Assembly: GCF_008329525.1 (NCBI RefSeq)
Contig: NZ_NPKQ01000003.1
Coordinates: forward strand, 124,001-188,000
DNA: 64,000 nucleotides
DNA from: Tardiphaga sp. P9-11
GTDB taxonomy: Bacteria > Pseudomonadota > Alphaproteobacteria > Rhizobiales > Xanthobacteraceae
Direction: 5' to 3'
Shown one piece after another: positions 36,052-44,870 of this stretch (position 1 is the first letter of the stretch; the number at the start of each line of letters is the position of its first letter). Under the pieces are notes generated by a model, which did no database searches, had not been told where the DNA came from, and was given only the letters and a program-made list of their open reading frames with translations. The translations under genes were made by a program, and so were the position numbers.

Positions 36052-36810
36052 ATGAGGCTTCAGGGACGTACCGCGATCATCACCGGCGGCGGCTCTGGCA
36101 TCGGCCAGGCCAGTGCCATGTTGTTCGCACAGGAAGGCGCGTTTGTCGCACTGGTCGATCGCGACGAGGCGGCATTGAAAGAAACACTGGCGATGCTGCC
36201 CAATGCGACCGAGGCGTCGATGCATCTCGGCGATGTCGGCGACGGCGATTTTGCGCAGGCCGTGGTCGGGGAGATCGTCGCGCGGCGCGGTCAGCTCGAC
36301 GTGTTGATGACCTCAGCCGGCTTTTCCTGCGGCGGCACCGTGGTGACCACAGCGCCAGAAGATTGGGACGCCGTGTTTCGCACCAATGTCGGCGGCACCT
36401 GGCTGTGGGCGCGTGCGGCTGTCCCGCAAATGCAGAAGCAAGGCAAGGGCTCGATCATCACGCTGGCTTCGCAGCTTGCGATCGCCGGCGGCAAGGGCAA
36501 CAGCGCCTATATCGCTGCCAAGGGCGCAATCATCAGCCTGACACGCACCATGGCCGTGGATTTCGCCACCGACGGCATTCGCGTCAACGCGATCGCGCCA
36601 GGCGCCATCGACACGCCCCTGCTGCGCCGCAGTTTCGCGCGCCATGCCGATCCGGAGCCCGTGCGCGATGCATCGCGCAACCGTCATGCCATGAAGCGTT
36701 TCGGTCTGGCCGAAGAAGTCGCGCAGACCGCACTGCATCTGGCGAGCGATGCATCCTCCTTCACCACCGGCACCGTGATGCCGGTCGATGGCGGATGGCT
36801 CGCAGCATGA
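36052..36810 (+). CDS. SDR family NAD(P)-dependent oxidoreductase
   Basis: Short-chain dehydrogenase of 252 residues: TGGGSGIG (11-18), D36 in LVDRDE favouring NAD, catalytic S140, Y153 and K157 (YIAAK), and a standard VMPVDGGWLAA C-terminus. TSAG replaces the usual NNAG at 87-90, a modest deviation. It starts 4 bp after the epimerase stop, and its TGA overlaps the ATG of the flavoprotein gene (ATGA), showing tight translational coupling. Substrate unknown. Confidence 0.92.
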   Translation: MRLQGRTAIITGGGSGIGQASAMLFAQEGAFVALVDRDEAALKETLAMLPNATEASMHLGDVGDGDFAQAVVGEIVARRGQLDVLMTSAGFSCGGTVVTTAPEDWDAVFRTNVGGTWLWARAAVPQMQKQGKGSIITLASQLAIAGGKGNSAYIAAKGAIISLTRTMAVDFATDGIRVNAIAPGAIDTPLLRRSFARHADPEPVRDASRNRHAMKRFGLAEEVAQTALHLASDASSFTTGTVMPVDGGWLAA

Positions 36811-38237
36811 ACGACGCGCTCAAGGCGCTGGAAGCGCAGGTCCGCGACGATCTCCACAAGATCGCCCATCCGAACATGCCGTGGCTGCAGCCGAAGTCCG
36901 CACCGGACGGCACGCCCGCGGTTGACGTGCTCATCGTCGGCGCCGGCCAGTCCGGCGTTGTCACGGCCTTCGGCCTGCTACGGTCGCAGGTCACCAATAT
37001 ACTCGTTGTCGACAAAAGCGCCGAAGGACGCGAAGGCCCCTGGCTCACCTACGCCCGCATGCCGACATTGCGCAGCCCGAAGCACTTCACCGGACCCGAT
37101 CTCGATATCCCCGCCCTCACCTATCAGTCATGGCACGAAGCCATGTTTGGCAAAGACCATTGGCAGGCGCTCGATCGCATCCCGCGCGGACACTGGGCGG
37201 ACTATCTGCTGTGGTTCAGGCGCATCACCGGCGTGCCTGTGCGCAATGGCTACGAAGTCCTGGACATCGGACCTGCCGCGAACGGCTTGCTTGCAGCCAC
37301 CGTGCAGAGTGCCGGTGGCATAGAAGTCATCCATGCGCGCAAGGTCGTGCTGGCCACTGGCCAGGAGGGCATGGGCGACTGGATGATCCCGGAGCAGCTC
37401 CAGCACCTGCCGTCGTCCCTCTGCGTCAACGCGTCCGCGGATATCGATTTCGAGGCCCTGCGCGGCAAGACCGTTGCCGTCATCGGCGCCGGCGCATCCG
37501 CCTTCGACAATGCGGCAACTGCGCTCGAAGCCGACGCTGAGGTGCACTTGTTGTGCCGCCGCGCGGAAATCCAGATCGTGCAACCCTACCACTGGCTAAC
37601 CTTCCGCGGCCTGCTACGTCACTTCAGCGAACTCGACGATGCCTGGCGCTGGCGCTTCATGCGCCGCCTCATGGACCTGCGCGAAGGCTTCCCGCAGCCG
37701 ACCTGGGATCGCTGCGCGCGGCATGCGGACTTCCATCTGCATGAAAATGCACTGATTCAGTCAGCACAAATAATAGGCAACCAAGTTGCGTTGCAGACAC
37801 CACAGGGTACCTTCACCGCGGATCTCGTGATCTGCGGAACCGGCATTGACATGGATTTCGCGAGCCGCCGCGAATTGCAAAACTGCGCGGATAATATCGC
37901 GACCTGGTCCGATCGTTACGAGCCGCCGGAAACCGAGCTCAGCCCCCGCCTCGGTCGTTTCCCCTATCTCGCGGACGACTACGCGCTGATGGAACGCGTT
38001 CCCGGCACCACGCCGTGGCTCTCCGACATCCATCTCTTCGCAATTGCGTCTACCATGAGCTTCGGCCCATCGGGCTCGTCGATCAACGCGATGACCACTG
38101 CGATCCCGAAACTGGTGCATGGCCTGACGCGCGGCTTGTTCCGCGCGGATATCGAGCGATACTGGACTGCGTTCGAGGCCTACGACGTTCCACAAGTGAC
38201 CATTGCGAGGGCACCGGAAGCTGCGGCGAAAAGCTAA
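36807..38237 (+). CDS. FAD/NAD(P)-dependent flavoprotein monooxygenase
   Basis: A 476-residue flavin-containing monooxygenase-like protein. FAD-binding is at VDVLIVGAGQSGVV (about 40-53) and the NADPH Rossmann motif is at VAVIGAGASAFDNAA (about 220-235), with the ATG-like LATGQEG. The catalytic histidine-type HFTGPDLDIP segment and C-terminal domain are conserved. Such enzymes hydroxylate amines or carry out Baeyer-Villiger reactions. The start overlaps the SDR stop by 4 nt; the longer frame to 36363 is antisense-like carry-over through the SDR gene. It ends 151 bp before a peptide-type binding-protein gene on the same strand. Confidence 0.85.
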   Translation: MNDALKALEAQVRDDLHKIAHPNMPWLQPKSAPDGTPAVDVLIVGAGQSGVVTAFGLLRSQVTNILVVDKSAEGREGPWLTYARMPTLRSPKHFTGPDLDIPALTYQSWHEAMFGKDHWQALDRIPRGHWADYLLWFRRITGVPVRNGYEVLDIGPAANGLLAATVQSAGGIEVIHARKVVLATGQEGMGDWMIPEQLQHLPSSLCVNASADIDFEALRGKTVAVIGAGASAFDNAATALEADAEVHLLCRRAEIQIVQPYHWLTFRGLLRHFSELDDAWRWRFMRRLMDLREGFPQPTWDRCARHADFHLHENALIQSAQIIGNQVALQTPQGTFTADLVICGTGIDMDFASRRELQNCADNIATWSDRYEPPETELSPRLGRFPYLADDYALMERVPGTTPWLSDIHLFAIASTMSFGPSGSSINAMTTAIPKLVHGLTRGLFRADIERYWTAFEAYDVPQVTIARAPEAAAKS

Positions 38238-38388
38238 AGGACCAAATTATCGCGGACGGGGAAAGTCCTCCCGTTTGATACCTTCGATCGTCGTTTGGCG
38301 CGTTCCTTGCTTCAATGGACGGGTTGCTCGACAGCCTCGGCACTGACGAGTCCATTCAGAGTTTCCGTCGAATTCAGAGGATAGGGTT

Positions 38389-40005
38389 ATGGGACTGATG
38401 TATTCCAAGCAGATGCTCGGCGCCGCCGCAGCGCTGGCATTTTTCACTGCCGCCGTTCCTGCCAATGCGCAAACCCGCGCCGAAACCCTGCGCTACGTGA
38501 CCGGCGCCGCCGTCAACACGCTCGATCCCAACATTCCCGGCTCGACCCGCGAAGCTTTCGCCGTCAGCCTTTCGACCTATGACCGTCTCGTCTCGTTCGG
38601 CCGCAAGCAGCTCAATGGCAAATGGGTGTTCGATCTCGACACCATCCGCGGCGAACTCGCAGAATCTTTCGACGTCAGCCCCGACGGTTTGAAGATCACC
38701 TTCAAGCTGCGCAAGGACGCGAAATTCCAGGACGGCTCGCCGGTCACGGCCGAGGACGTGAAGTGGTCGCTCGACCGCGCCGTCACCGCCAAGATTCTTG
38801 GAAAGGCACAGTTGCTGACCGGTTCGCTCACCGATGCCAGCCAGTTCAAGGTGATCGATCCCCTGACGTTCGAAGTGACATTGCCGCAGCCCGACAAACT
38901 GGCGCTGCCAAATCTCGCAACCGTCTATCCGATCATCATCAACTCGAAACTCGCCAAGGCCCACGCCACCGAGGAAGATCCGTGGGCACAGGCCTGGCTC
39001 AAGGAAAACACCGCCGGATCTGGCGCCTATATCGTCGAGACCTTCAAGCCCGGCGAGCAGGTCATCCTCAAGCGCAACGATGCCTGGAATCGTGCCGCCG
39101 GCGACAAGCAGGCCTTCTTCAAGCGCCTGATCATCCAGTCGGTGCCGGAGCCCGCAACGCGCGCCAATCTGGTCGAGAAGGGTGACGCCGATATCGTCAT
39201 CGATTTGCAGGCAAGCGATGCGCAGGCGTTAGAGGCCAAGGGCAAGCTGCAGGTGATCTCGACGCCGCAATATAACGCCATCACCTTCATCTCGATGAAC
39301 AACCAGATGCCGCCCTTCGACAAGCCGGACGTGCGTCGCGCCGTGGCCTATGCGCTACCTTATGACGATATGTTCAAGGCGGCACTGTTCAGCCGCGGTG
39401 ATTTGCTGGCCGGCGCGACCTGGGCCGACGGCAAGCCACCGAGCGGTGCATTCCCGATCAAGCAGCCGATCAAGCTCGACCTTGAAAAAGCCAAGGCCTA
39501 TCTGAAGGCCGCAGGCTATCCGGACGGTTTCTCAACCACGTTCAGCTTCAATGTGGGCCAGTCGGCAACGGCTGAGCCGATGGCTGCGCTGCTGAAGGAA
39601 TCGCTCGCCAAGATCGGCATCAAGGTCGATATCCAGAAGCTGCCGGACGCACAGATGTCGACCCAGATCACCGAAAAGAAGCTACCCTTCTTCACCGAAG
39701 GCATCGTTGCTTGGCTGCCATCGACCGACTACTTCTACCGCAATTTCTATACCGGCAATCAGCGCTGGAACTACTCGTCGATAGACAATGCCGAGCTGAC
39801 CGCGGTCGCGCAGAAGGCTCGTTTCGAGGCTGACAAGGCTAAGTACGAAGCCGACGGCAAGGTACTGAACGCGATGAACTTCGACTTGATGCCCCAGATT
39901 CCGCTATGGCAGCCGAGCCAGGACGCGGTCATGGCCTCGAACCTGACGGGATACACCTATCAGTTCCATCGCCAGGTCGATTACCGCGACCTCAGCCGGA
40001 AGTGA
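38389..40005 (+). CDS. ABC transporter substrate-binding protein, SBP_bac_5 (peptide) family
   Basis: Binding protein of 538 residues with a Sec-type leader (MLGAAAALAFFTAAVPANAQ). Family landmarks are NTLDPNIPGSTREAF, FKLRKDAKFQDGSPVTAEDVKWSLDRA, and the FDKPDVRRAVAYALPYDDMFKAALF segment. It begins a plus-strand importer operon with two permeases and one dual ATPase gene. The GAGG before the ATG supports this start. A hairpin lies just after its stop. The ligand may be a compound processed by the preceding epimerase-SDR-flavoprotein genes; that link is inference. Confidence 0.93.
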   Translation: MGLMYSKQMLGAAAALAFFTAAVPANAQTRAETLRYVTGAAVNTLDPNIPGSTREAFAVSLSTYDRLVSFGRKQLNGKWVFDLDTIRGELAESFDVSPDGLKITFKLRKDAKFQDGSPVTAEDVKWSLDRAVTAKILGKAQLLTGSLTDASQFKVIDPLTFEVTLPQPDKLALPNLATVYPIIINSKLAKAHATEEDPWAQAWLKENTAGSGAYIVETFKPGEQVILKRNDAWNRAAGDKQAFFKRLIIQSVPEPATRANLVEKGDADIVIDLQASDAQALEAKGKLQVISTPQYNAITFISMNNQMPPFDKPDVRRAVAYALPYDDMFKAALFSRGDLLAGATWADGKPPSGAFPIKQPIKLDLEKAKAYLKAAGYPDGFSTTFSFNVGQSATAEPMAALLKESLAKIGIKVDIQKLPDAQMSTQITEKKLPFFTEGIVAWLPSTDYFYRNFYTGNQRWNYSSIDNAELTAVAQKARFEADKAKYEADGKVLNAMNFDLMPQIPLWQPSQDAVMASNLTGYTYQFHRQVDYRDLSRK

Positions 40006-40033
40006 TTGTCCGAGCACCATGCGAGCAAATCCC

Positions 40034-40056
40034 GGAGCGCCATTCTGTGGCGCTTC
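40034..40056 (+). other. Intercistronic hairpin between binding-protein and permease genes
   Basis: The core arms AGCGCCA (40036-40042) and TGGCGCT (40048-40054) form 7 bp, extended by a G·U and a G-C pair to 9 bp, with a TTCTG loop. It starts 28 bp after the binding-protein stop, with no T-run. It mirrors the hairpin at 13007-13027 in the other importer operon. Confidence 0.5.
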
Positions 40057-40117
40057 GGATCTACCCAGCTTGCGAGTTTAGCCGTAGCGAGCTGCCCATG
40101 ACTACGAGTAACCGATC

Positions 40118-41149
40118 ATGACGACACTGGGCGCAACGGCCATCCGTGCAGCGCGACGCTTCGCATCCTCCTTGCCTGCGCTGTTCGGTGTGCTGATCTT
40201 CACCTTCCTGCTGATGCGCGTCTTGCCGGGCGATCCCGCCGTGTTCTTTGCCTCGGGACCCAATTCCGGCAAGGAAGAGATCGAGACCATCCGTAAGCAG
40301 ATGGGTCTCGACAAGCCAGTACCGCAGCAATTGTTCCTGTATCTGTATGACGTTGGCCGCGGCAATCTTGGCCGTTCGCTGATGACGGGCCAGAACGTTA
40401 CCAAGGACTTGCGTGAGCGCCTGCCCGCCTCCCTCGAACTGACCTTCTCGGCACTTCTGATCGCACTTGTTCTCGCAATCCCGCTGGGTGTCCTTGCAGC
40501 GCTTAAACCAGGCTCGCTTGTCGATCACGGCGTGAGGCTATTCTGCGCCCTCGGGGTCTGCGTCCCGACCTTCGTGTCGGGACTATTACTGATCTATATC
40601 TTCTATTATCTGTTCGGCGTGTCGCCCGATCCGACCGGGCGCGTCGATATCTTCACCACGCTGCCACCAGCGCATACCGGGTTCCTGCTGATCGACTTTG
40701 CACTCGCTGGCGATTTCGACGGCTGGTGGGCCGCGTTCAAACAGTTGATCCTGCCAGCCTGCACCATGGCGCTGTTCGTGATCGCGCCATTGGCGCGTAT
40801 CACTCGCGCCTCGATGCTGGCCTCGCTCGGCAGCGATTTCGTCCGCACCGCGCGTTCTGTCGGCCTGTCATGGTGGCGCATCATCGTCACCTATGCGCTG
40901 CGCAACGCCATCCTGCCGGTCATCACCATCGCCGGTATCGTGTTTTCGACCATGCTCGGCGCCAATGTACTGGTGGAGAAAGTGTTCTCCTGGCCCGGCG
41001 TCGCCTCCTACGCGCTCGACGCTCTGCTGTCGTCGGACTATGCGCCGGTACAGGGCTTTGTGCTGCTGATGGCGTCGGTCTTCGTTATCGTCAATCTCGT
41101 CGTCGATGTGCTCTATGGCATCGCCGATCCCAGGATTTCCATCGGATGA
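40118..41149 (+). CDS. Dpp/Opp-type ABC transporter permease (DppB-like)
   Basis: Permease of 343 residues with the DppB N-terminal pattern (FASSLPALFGVLIFTFLLMRVLPGDPAVFFASG), the QMGLDKPVPQQLF region, the coupling loop around DFVRTARSVGLSWWRIIVTYALRNA, and EKVFSWPGVASYALDAL. It is 112 bp after the binding-protein gene and overlaps the next permease gene by ATGA. The residue segment with a substitute for the common VE-F-PGLG motif is slightly diverged but complete. Confidence 0.94.
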   Translation: MTTLGATAIRAARRFASSLPALFGVLIFTFLLMRVLPGDPAVFFASGPNSGKEEIETIRKQMGLDKPVPQQLFLYLYDVGRGNLGRSLMTGQNVTKDLRERLPASLELTFSALLIALVLAIPLGVLAALKPGSLVDHGVRLFCALGVCVPTFVSGLLLIYIFYYLFGVSPDPTGRVDIFTTLPPAHTGFLLIDFALAGDFDGWWAAFKQLILPACTMALFVIAPLARITRASMLASLGSDFVRTARSVGLSWWRIIVTYALRNAILPVITIAGIVFSTMLGANVLVEKVFSWPGVASYALDALLSSDYAPVQGFVLLMASVFVIVNLVVDVLYGIADPRISIG

Positions 41150-41994
41150 GCAGCGCAACACTTCAACACGCCGCCTTCATCCTGCGCGGCAATCCCATCA
41201 CCGGTATCGCCGCCATCGGCGCATCACTTCTGATCTTCGTCGGCATCTTCGGCCCGTGGATCGTACCCTACGATCCTATCGCATCGAATGTGCAGAACGC
41301 CCTGATGCCGCCGAGTGCTGCGCATTGGGCAGGCACCGACCAGCTCGGCCGCGACGTCTTCAGCCGCATCATCGTCGCCGCGCAACTCGACCTCGCGATT
41401 GCCGTCTCTGCGGTCGGCATCTCCTTCGCGCTGGGCGCCGTCATCGGCGCGCTGTGCGGCTATTCCGGCGGCAAGCTCGATCGCGCTGTCGGCCGCTTCG
41501 TCGATGTGCTGATGGCGTTCCCGCTGTTCGTGCTGGCCATGGCGATGGTCGCCGCACTCGGCAACCGCGTGGAGAACATCGTCATCGCTACCGCGATCAT
41601 CAACCTGCCATTCTACATCCGCTTTGCACGCGCCGAAGTGAATGTCCGCCGCAACCTCGGGTGGGTTGAGGCCGCACGCGCCTGCGGCGACAGCCATGTC
41701 TCCGTGGTGCTGCGCTTTCTGCTGCCGAACGTGCTGCCGGCGATGGTGGTGCAGATGTCGCTCAATCTCGGCTGGGCGATCATCAATGCCGCCGGCCTCT
41801 CCTTCATCGGCCTCGGCGTCAAACCTCCGACGCCGGAATGGGGCATTATGGTCGCGGAAGGCGCGCGCTTCATCTCCACTGGCAAATGGTGGCTTGTAGC
41901 CTTTCCCGGCCTGGCGCTGATGCTCGCCGTGCTCTGCTTCAATCTGCTCGGCGACGGGCTACGTGATATTCTTGATCCGAGACAGCGAACGTGA
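41146..41994 (+). CDS. Dpp/Opp-type ABC transporter permease (DppC-like)
   Basis: Permease of 282 residues, DppC family: WAGTDQLGRDVFSRIIVAAQL, GGKLDRAVGRFVDVLMAFP, the EAA loop with NLGWVEAARACGDSHVSVVLRFLLPN and LSFIGLGVKPPTPEWG. The ATG at 41146 overlaps the previous stop by 4 nt; a frame from 40726 is only an extension through the upstream gene. It partners the 40118-41149 permease. The next gene starts within its stop codon. Confidence 0.94.
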   Translation: MSSATLQHAAFILRGNPITGIAAIGASLLIFVGIFGPWIVPYDPIASNVQNALMPPSAAHWAGTDQLGRDVFSRIIVAAQLDLAIAVSAVGISFALGAVIGALCGYSGGKLDRAVGRFVDVLMAFPLFVLAMAMVAALGNRVENIVIATAIINLPFYIRFARAEVNVRRNLGWVEAARACGDSHVSVVLRFLLPNVLPAMVVQMSLNLGWAIINAAGLSFIGLGVKPPTPEWGIMVAEGARFISTGKWWLVAFPGLALMLAVLCFNLLGDGLRDILDPRQRT

Positions 41995-43667
41995 TGACGA
42001 CACCAAAACCGCTGCTCGATATCGAAAATTTGCAGGTCACCTTCTCGACACGCCGCGGCCCGGTCGAGGCCGTGCGCGGCATCTCGCTGTCGCTTGCCGA
42101 AGGCGAGACGCTCGGTATCGTTGGCGAAAGCGGCTCCGGCAAATCGGTGACCGGTTTTGCGATGACGCGCCTGCTGGATGCCTCGGGCAAAATCTCCGGC
42201 GGGCGCATCTCATTCCGGGATCGCGATATCACCAAAATGACCAGCGCCAGCCTGCGTGAGATGCACGGCTCGGCGATGGCGATGATCTTCCAGAATCCGC
42301 GCGGCGCGCTCAACCCGATCCGTGCCATCGGCCAGCAGATCGCCGATGCTATTCTGGCGCATCGCAAGATATCTGCTTCGGAAGCCCGCGCAGAATCGCT
42401 CGAATTGCTGCGCGCGGTGAAGATCCGCGATCCCGAAAAGCGCATGAACGCCTATCCGCACGAGCTCTCGGGCGGCATGTGTCAGCGCGTGATGATCGCG
42501 ATGGCGATCTCCAGTAATCCGGCGCTGCTGATCGCGGATGAGCCGACCACAGGCCTCGACGTCACCACGCAGAAGGTGGTGATGGATCTCCTCGCCAGTA
42601 TCGCCGCCGAGCGGGGCATGGCGACAATCCTGATTACCCACGACCTCGGCCTTGCCGCGCGCTATTGCCGCCGCGTCGTGGTGATGGAACAGGGCAAACT
42701 GGTTGAGGAAGCCGACGCGCTGACGCTATTCCGCTCACCGCAGCATCCCTACACCAAGCGCCTCGTCGCAGCATCGCCGACCGCGACTTCGCGGGTCGAG
42801 GATCTTGTGACCGACGACGAGAAGCTGCTGGTGCCCGTGGCGCCGCCGCCGAAACCCAAGCATGGCACCCCGCCGCTGCTGGAAGTACTCGATCTCGTGA
42901 AACGTTTCGACGACGGCACCGTCGGCGTTGCGAATTTCTCGATGTCCATCGCGCCCGGCGAAAGCGTCGGCCTGGTCGGCGAGTCCGGCTCCGGCAAGAG
43001 CACAACCTCGCGGATGATCTGCCGGCTGCTCGACCAGACCGAAGGCACCATCAATTTCAACGGTCAGTCGATCAGCCATGTTCCCGCGCGCGACTTCCAC
43101 CGTGCGCCACAGCGCCGCGAGATCCAGATCGTTTTCCAGGATCCGAACGACAGTCTCAATCCGCGTTTCAACGCCTTCGATTGCATCGCGCATCCCCTGA
43201 TACGGCTGCTTGGGATGAGCAACGGTTCCGCACTGCGCCAGCGCGTCGCCGAATGTGCGCATCGCGTCGGCCTGCCCGCGGACCTGCTGGAGCGCTTTCC
43301 GCACCAGCTCTCCGGCGGCCAGAAGGCTCGCATCGGCATCGCCCGTGCAATCGCGTGCCGGCCTAAGCTGCTGGTGCTGGACGAGCCAACGGCAGCCCTC
43401 GATGTCTCGGTACAGGCCGTGGTGCTGCAACTGCTTGAGCGGCTTCGGCGCGAGGATAATCTCTCTTTCCTGTTCGTCAGCCACGACCTCAACGTCGTCC
43501 GCATGATGTGCCAGCGCACCATCGTGCTGCGCAACGGCGCCATCGTCGAGCAGGGTGAAAGCCATCAGCTGTTCGACAATCCGCAGACCGACTACACCCG
43601 CGAACTCGTGGACGCGGTTCCGCATATCGAGATGATCGCAGCGGAGAAAGCGGCCGCCGGCGCCTAG
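41994..43667 (+). CDS. Peptide-type ABC transporter ATPase with two fused nucleotide-binding domains
   Basis: A 557-residue ATPase that joins DppD- and DppF-like domains. Domain one has [28 protein letters not shown] and LIADEPTTGLD. Domain two begins near residue 290 with GESGSGKSTTSRMI, LSGGQKARIGIARA and LVLDEPTAALD. Both keep the switch histidine (ITHDLG and VSHDLN). The start is ATG at 41994, overlapping the TGA of the permease gene; a GTG at 41991 in the same frame is possible. It completes the importer operon 38389-43667. Confidence 0.93.
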   Translation: MTTPKPLLDIENLQVTFSTRRGPVEAVRGISLSLAEGETLGIVGESGSGKSVTGFAMTRLLDASGKISGGRISFRDRDITKMTSASLREMHGSAMAMIFQNPRGALNPIRAIGQQIADAILAHRKISASEARAESLELLRAVKIRDPEKRMNAYPHELSGGMCQRVMIAMAISSNPALLIADEPTTGLDVTTQKVVMDLLASIAAERGMATILITHDLGLAARYCRRVVVMEQGKLVEEADALTLFRSPQHPYTKRLVAASPTATSRVEDLVTDDEKLLVPVAPPPKPKHGTPPLLEVLDLVKRFDDGTVGVANFSMSIAPGESVGLVGESGSGKSTTSRMICRLLDQTEGTINFNGQSISHVPARDFHRAPQRREIQIVFQDPNDSLNPRFNAFDCIAHPLIRLLGMSNGSALRQRVAECAHRVGLPADLLERFPHQLSGGQKARIGIARAIACRPKLLVLDEPTAALDVSVQAVVLQLLERLRREDNLSFLFVSHDLNVVRMMCQRTIVLRNGAIVEQGESHQLFDNPQTDYTRELVDAVPHIEMIAAEKAAAGA

Positions 43668-43844
43668 CCGCGGGCATCGCCAGCGGCGAAACGCCTCAAC
43701 CGGTGGGCTTGCCCGGTTCCATTCGCGGGACCATACCGACTATAGTGTGAGTAGTGCCGGCGCCGGATACCTTGCATCCGCGCGATATCTCGCCGAACAT
43801 AAGGCCAAGCGTCGCCAACGACGCACCAAAATCGGGAGGATTCC

Positions 43845-44819
43845 GTGCGGATCAAAGCCGTTCACGTTGCGTTGCTTGCCGTTATGGCGAGCTGTTCTGC
43901 CATCACGACCGCGCACGCCCAGTGGCCGCAGAAACAAGTTACCTTTATCGTTCCCTTCGCAGCCGGCGGAGGCACCGATGCCTTTGCACGCCCTCTGGCG
44001 GCGCAGCTCGACACACAGCTTGGCAAGCGCGTGATCATCGAGAACCGCGCCGGTGCCGGCGGCACGGTCGGCGCTTCGGCAGCGGCCAAGGCGGCGCCCG
44101 ACGGCTACACCTTCTTCATGGGCGCCGCGCATCACGCGATTGCGCCGTCGCTCTATCCCACCCTTGACTACGATATCGAGAAAGACTTCATCCCGGTGGC
44201 GCTGATCGCGCGGCCACCGCAAGTCATCGTGGTCAATCCCGACAAGGTCTCGGCCAAGACGCTCGGTGAGTTTATCGCCTATGCCAAGGCCAATCCGGAC
44301 AAGCTGTCCTATGGTTCGGCCGGGGCCGGCACCACGCATCATCTGGCCGGCGAGTTGTTCAAGATCCTAACCCAGACCAAGATCCAGCACGTGCCCTACC
44401 GCGGCGCGGGCCCGGCCATGCAGGATCTGATCGCGGGTCACGTGCCCGTGGTGTTTGACGGCCTCGGCTCATCGGCGGCGCCGATCCGCGCCGGGCAACT
44501 CCGCGCGCTGGCGATTGCCGCTCCGAAGCGCGTGGCAGCCTTCCCCGATCTGCCGACGGCGGCTGAAGCCGGTTTGCCAAATTACGAAGTTGCCACCTGG
44601 TACGGGCTGTTCGCGCCCAAGGGCACGCCGCCCGACGTGGTCGAGCGCATGGCGAAGGAATTGAAGGCGGCATTGCAGGTGCCGGCAATCAAGGAAGCGT
44701 GGGAACGCAATGGCTCCGACGTGCCTGATGTGGCCGGCGCCGACTTCGGCAAGATGGTGTCGGCCGAGGTGGCGCGCTGGCGCAAGGTCGTCACCGAGGC
44801 CAACGTCAAACTGGATTGA
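43845..44819 (+). CDS. Tripartite tricarboxylate transporter (TctC/Bug) family substrate-binding protein
   Basis: Periplasmic binding protein of 324 residues. A Sec leader (ALLAVMASCSAITTAHAQ) precedes WPQKQVTFIVPFAAGGGTDAFARPLA, the Bug-family first motif, and VIIENRAGAGGTVG. The C-terminal half contains HVPYRGAGPAMQDLIAGHVPVVFDG, also diagnostic. The start is a GTG with GGGAGG upstream. No TctA or TctB membrane partner lies nearby, as is common for Bug proteins in beta- and alphaproteobacteria, so it may work with distant membrane components or in sensing. A strong terminator follows. Confidence 0.93.
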   Translation: MRIKAVHVALLAVMASCSAITTAHAQWPQKQVTFIVPFAAGGGTDAFARPLAAQLDTQLGKRVIIENRAGAGGTVGASAAAKAAPDGYTFFMGAAHHAIAPSLYPTLDYDIEKDFIPVALIARPPQVIVVNPDKVSAKTLGEFIAYAKANPDKLSYGSAGAGTTHHLAGELFKILTQTKIQHVPYRGAGPAMQDLIAGHVPVVFDGLGSSAAPIRAGQLRALAIAAPKRVAAFPDLPTAAEAGLPNYEVATWYGLFAPKGTPPDVVERMAKELKAALQVPAIKEAWERNGSDVPDVAGADFGKMVSAEVARWRKVVTEANVKLD

Positions 44820-44835
44820 TCCGGCAGAATTACGA

Positions 44836-44870
44836 AGCCCGCCAGACATAACGTCTGGCGGGCTCTTTTT
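44836..44870. terminator. Terminator shared by the TctC-type gene and the convergent dual ATPase gene
   Basis: A 12 bp perfect stem, AGCCCGCCAGAC with GTCTGGCGGGCT, loop ATAAC, is followed by CTTTTT on the plus strand, making a strong intrinsic terminator for the TctC-type gene. The T-run overlaps the stop codon of the minus-strand ATPase gene at 44869, leaving the hairpin also after that gene. Confidence 0.9.

Noticed and set aside
36363-36806. N-terminal extension of the flavoprotein frame
   Set aside because: It runs through the SDR gene in another frame; the ATG at 36807 overlapping the SDR stop begins the recognisable protein.
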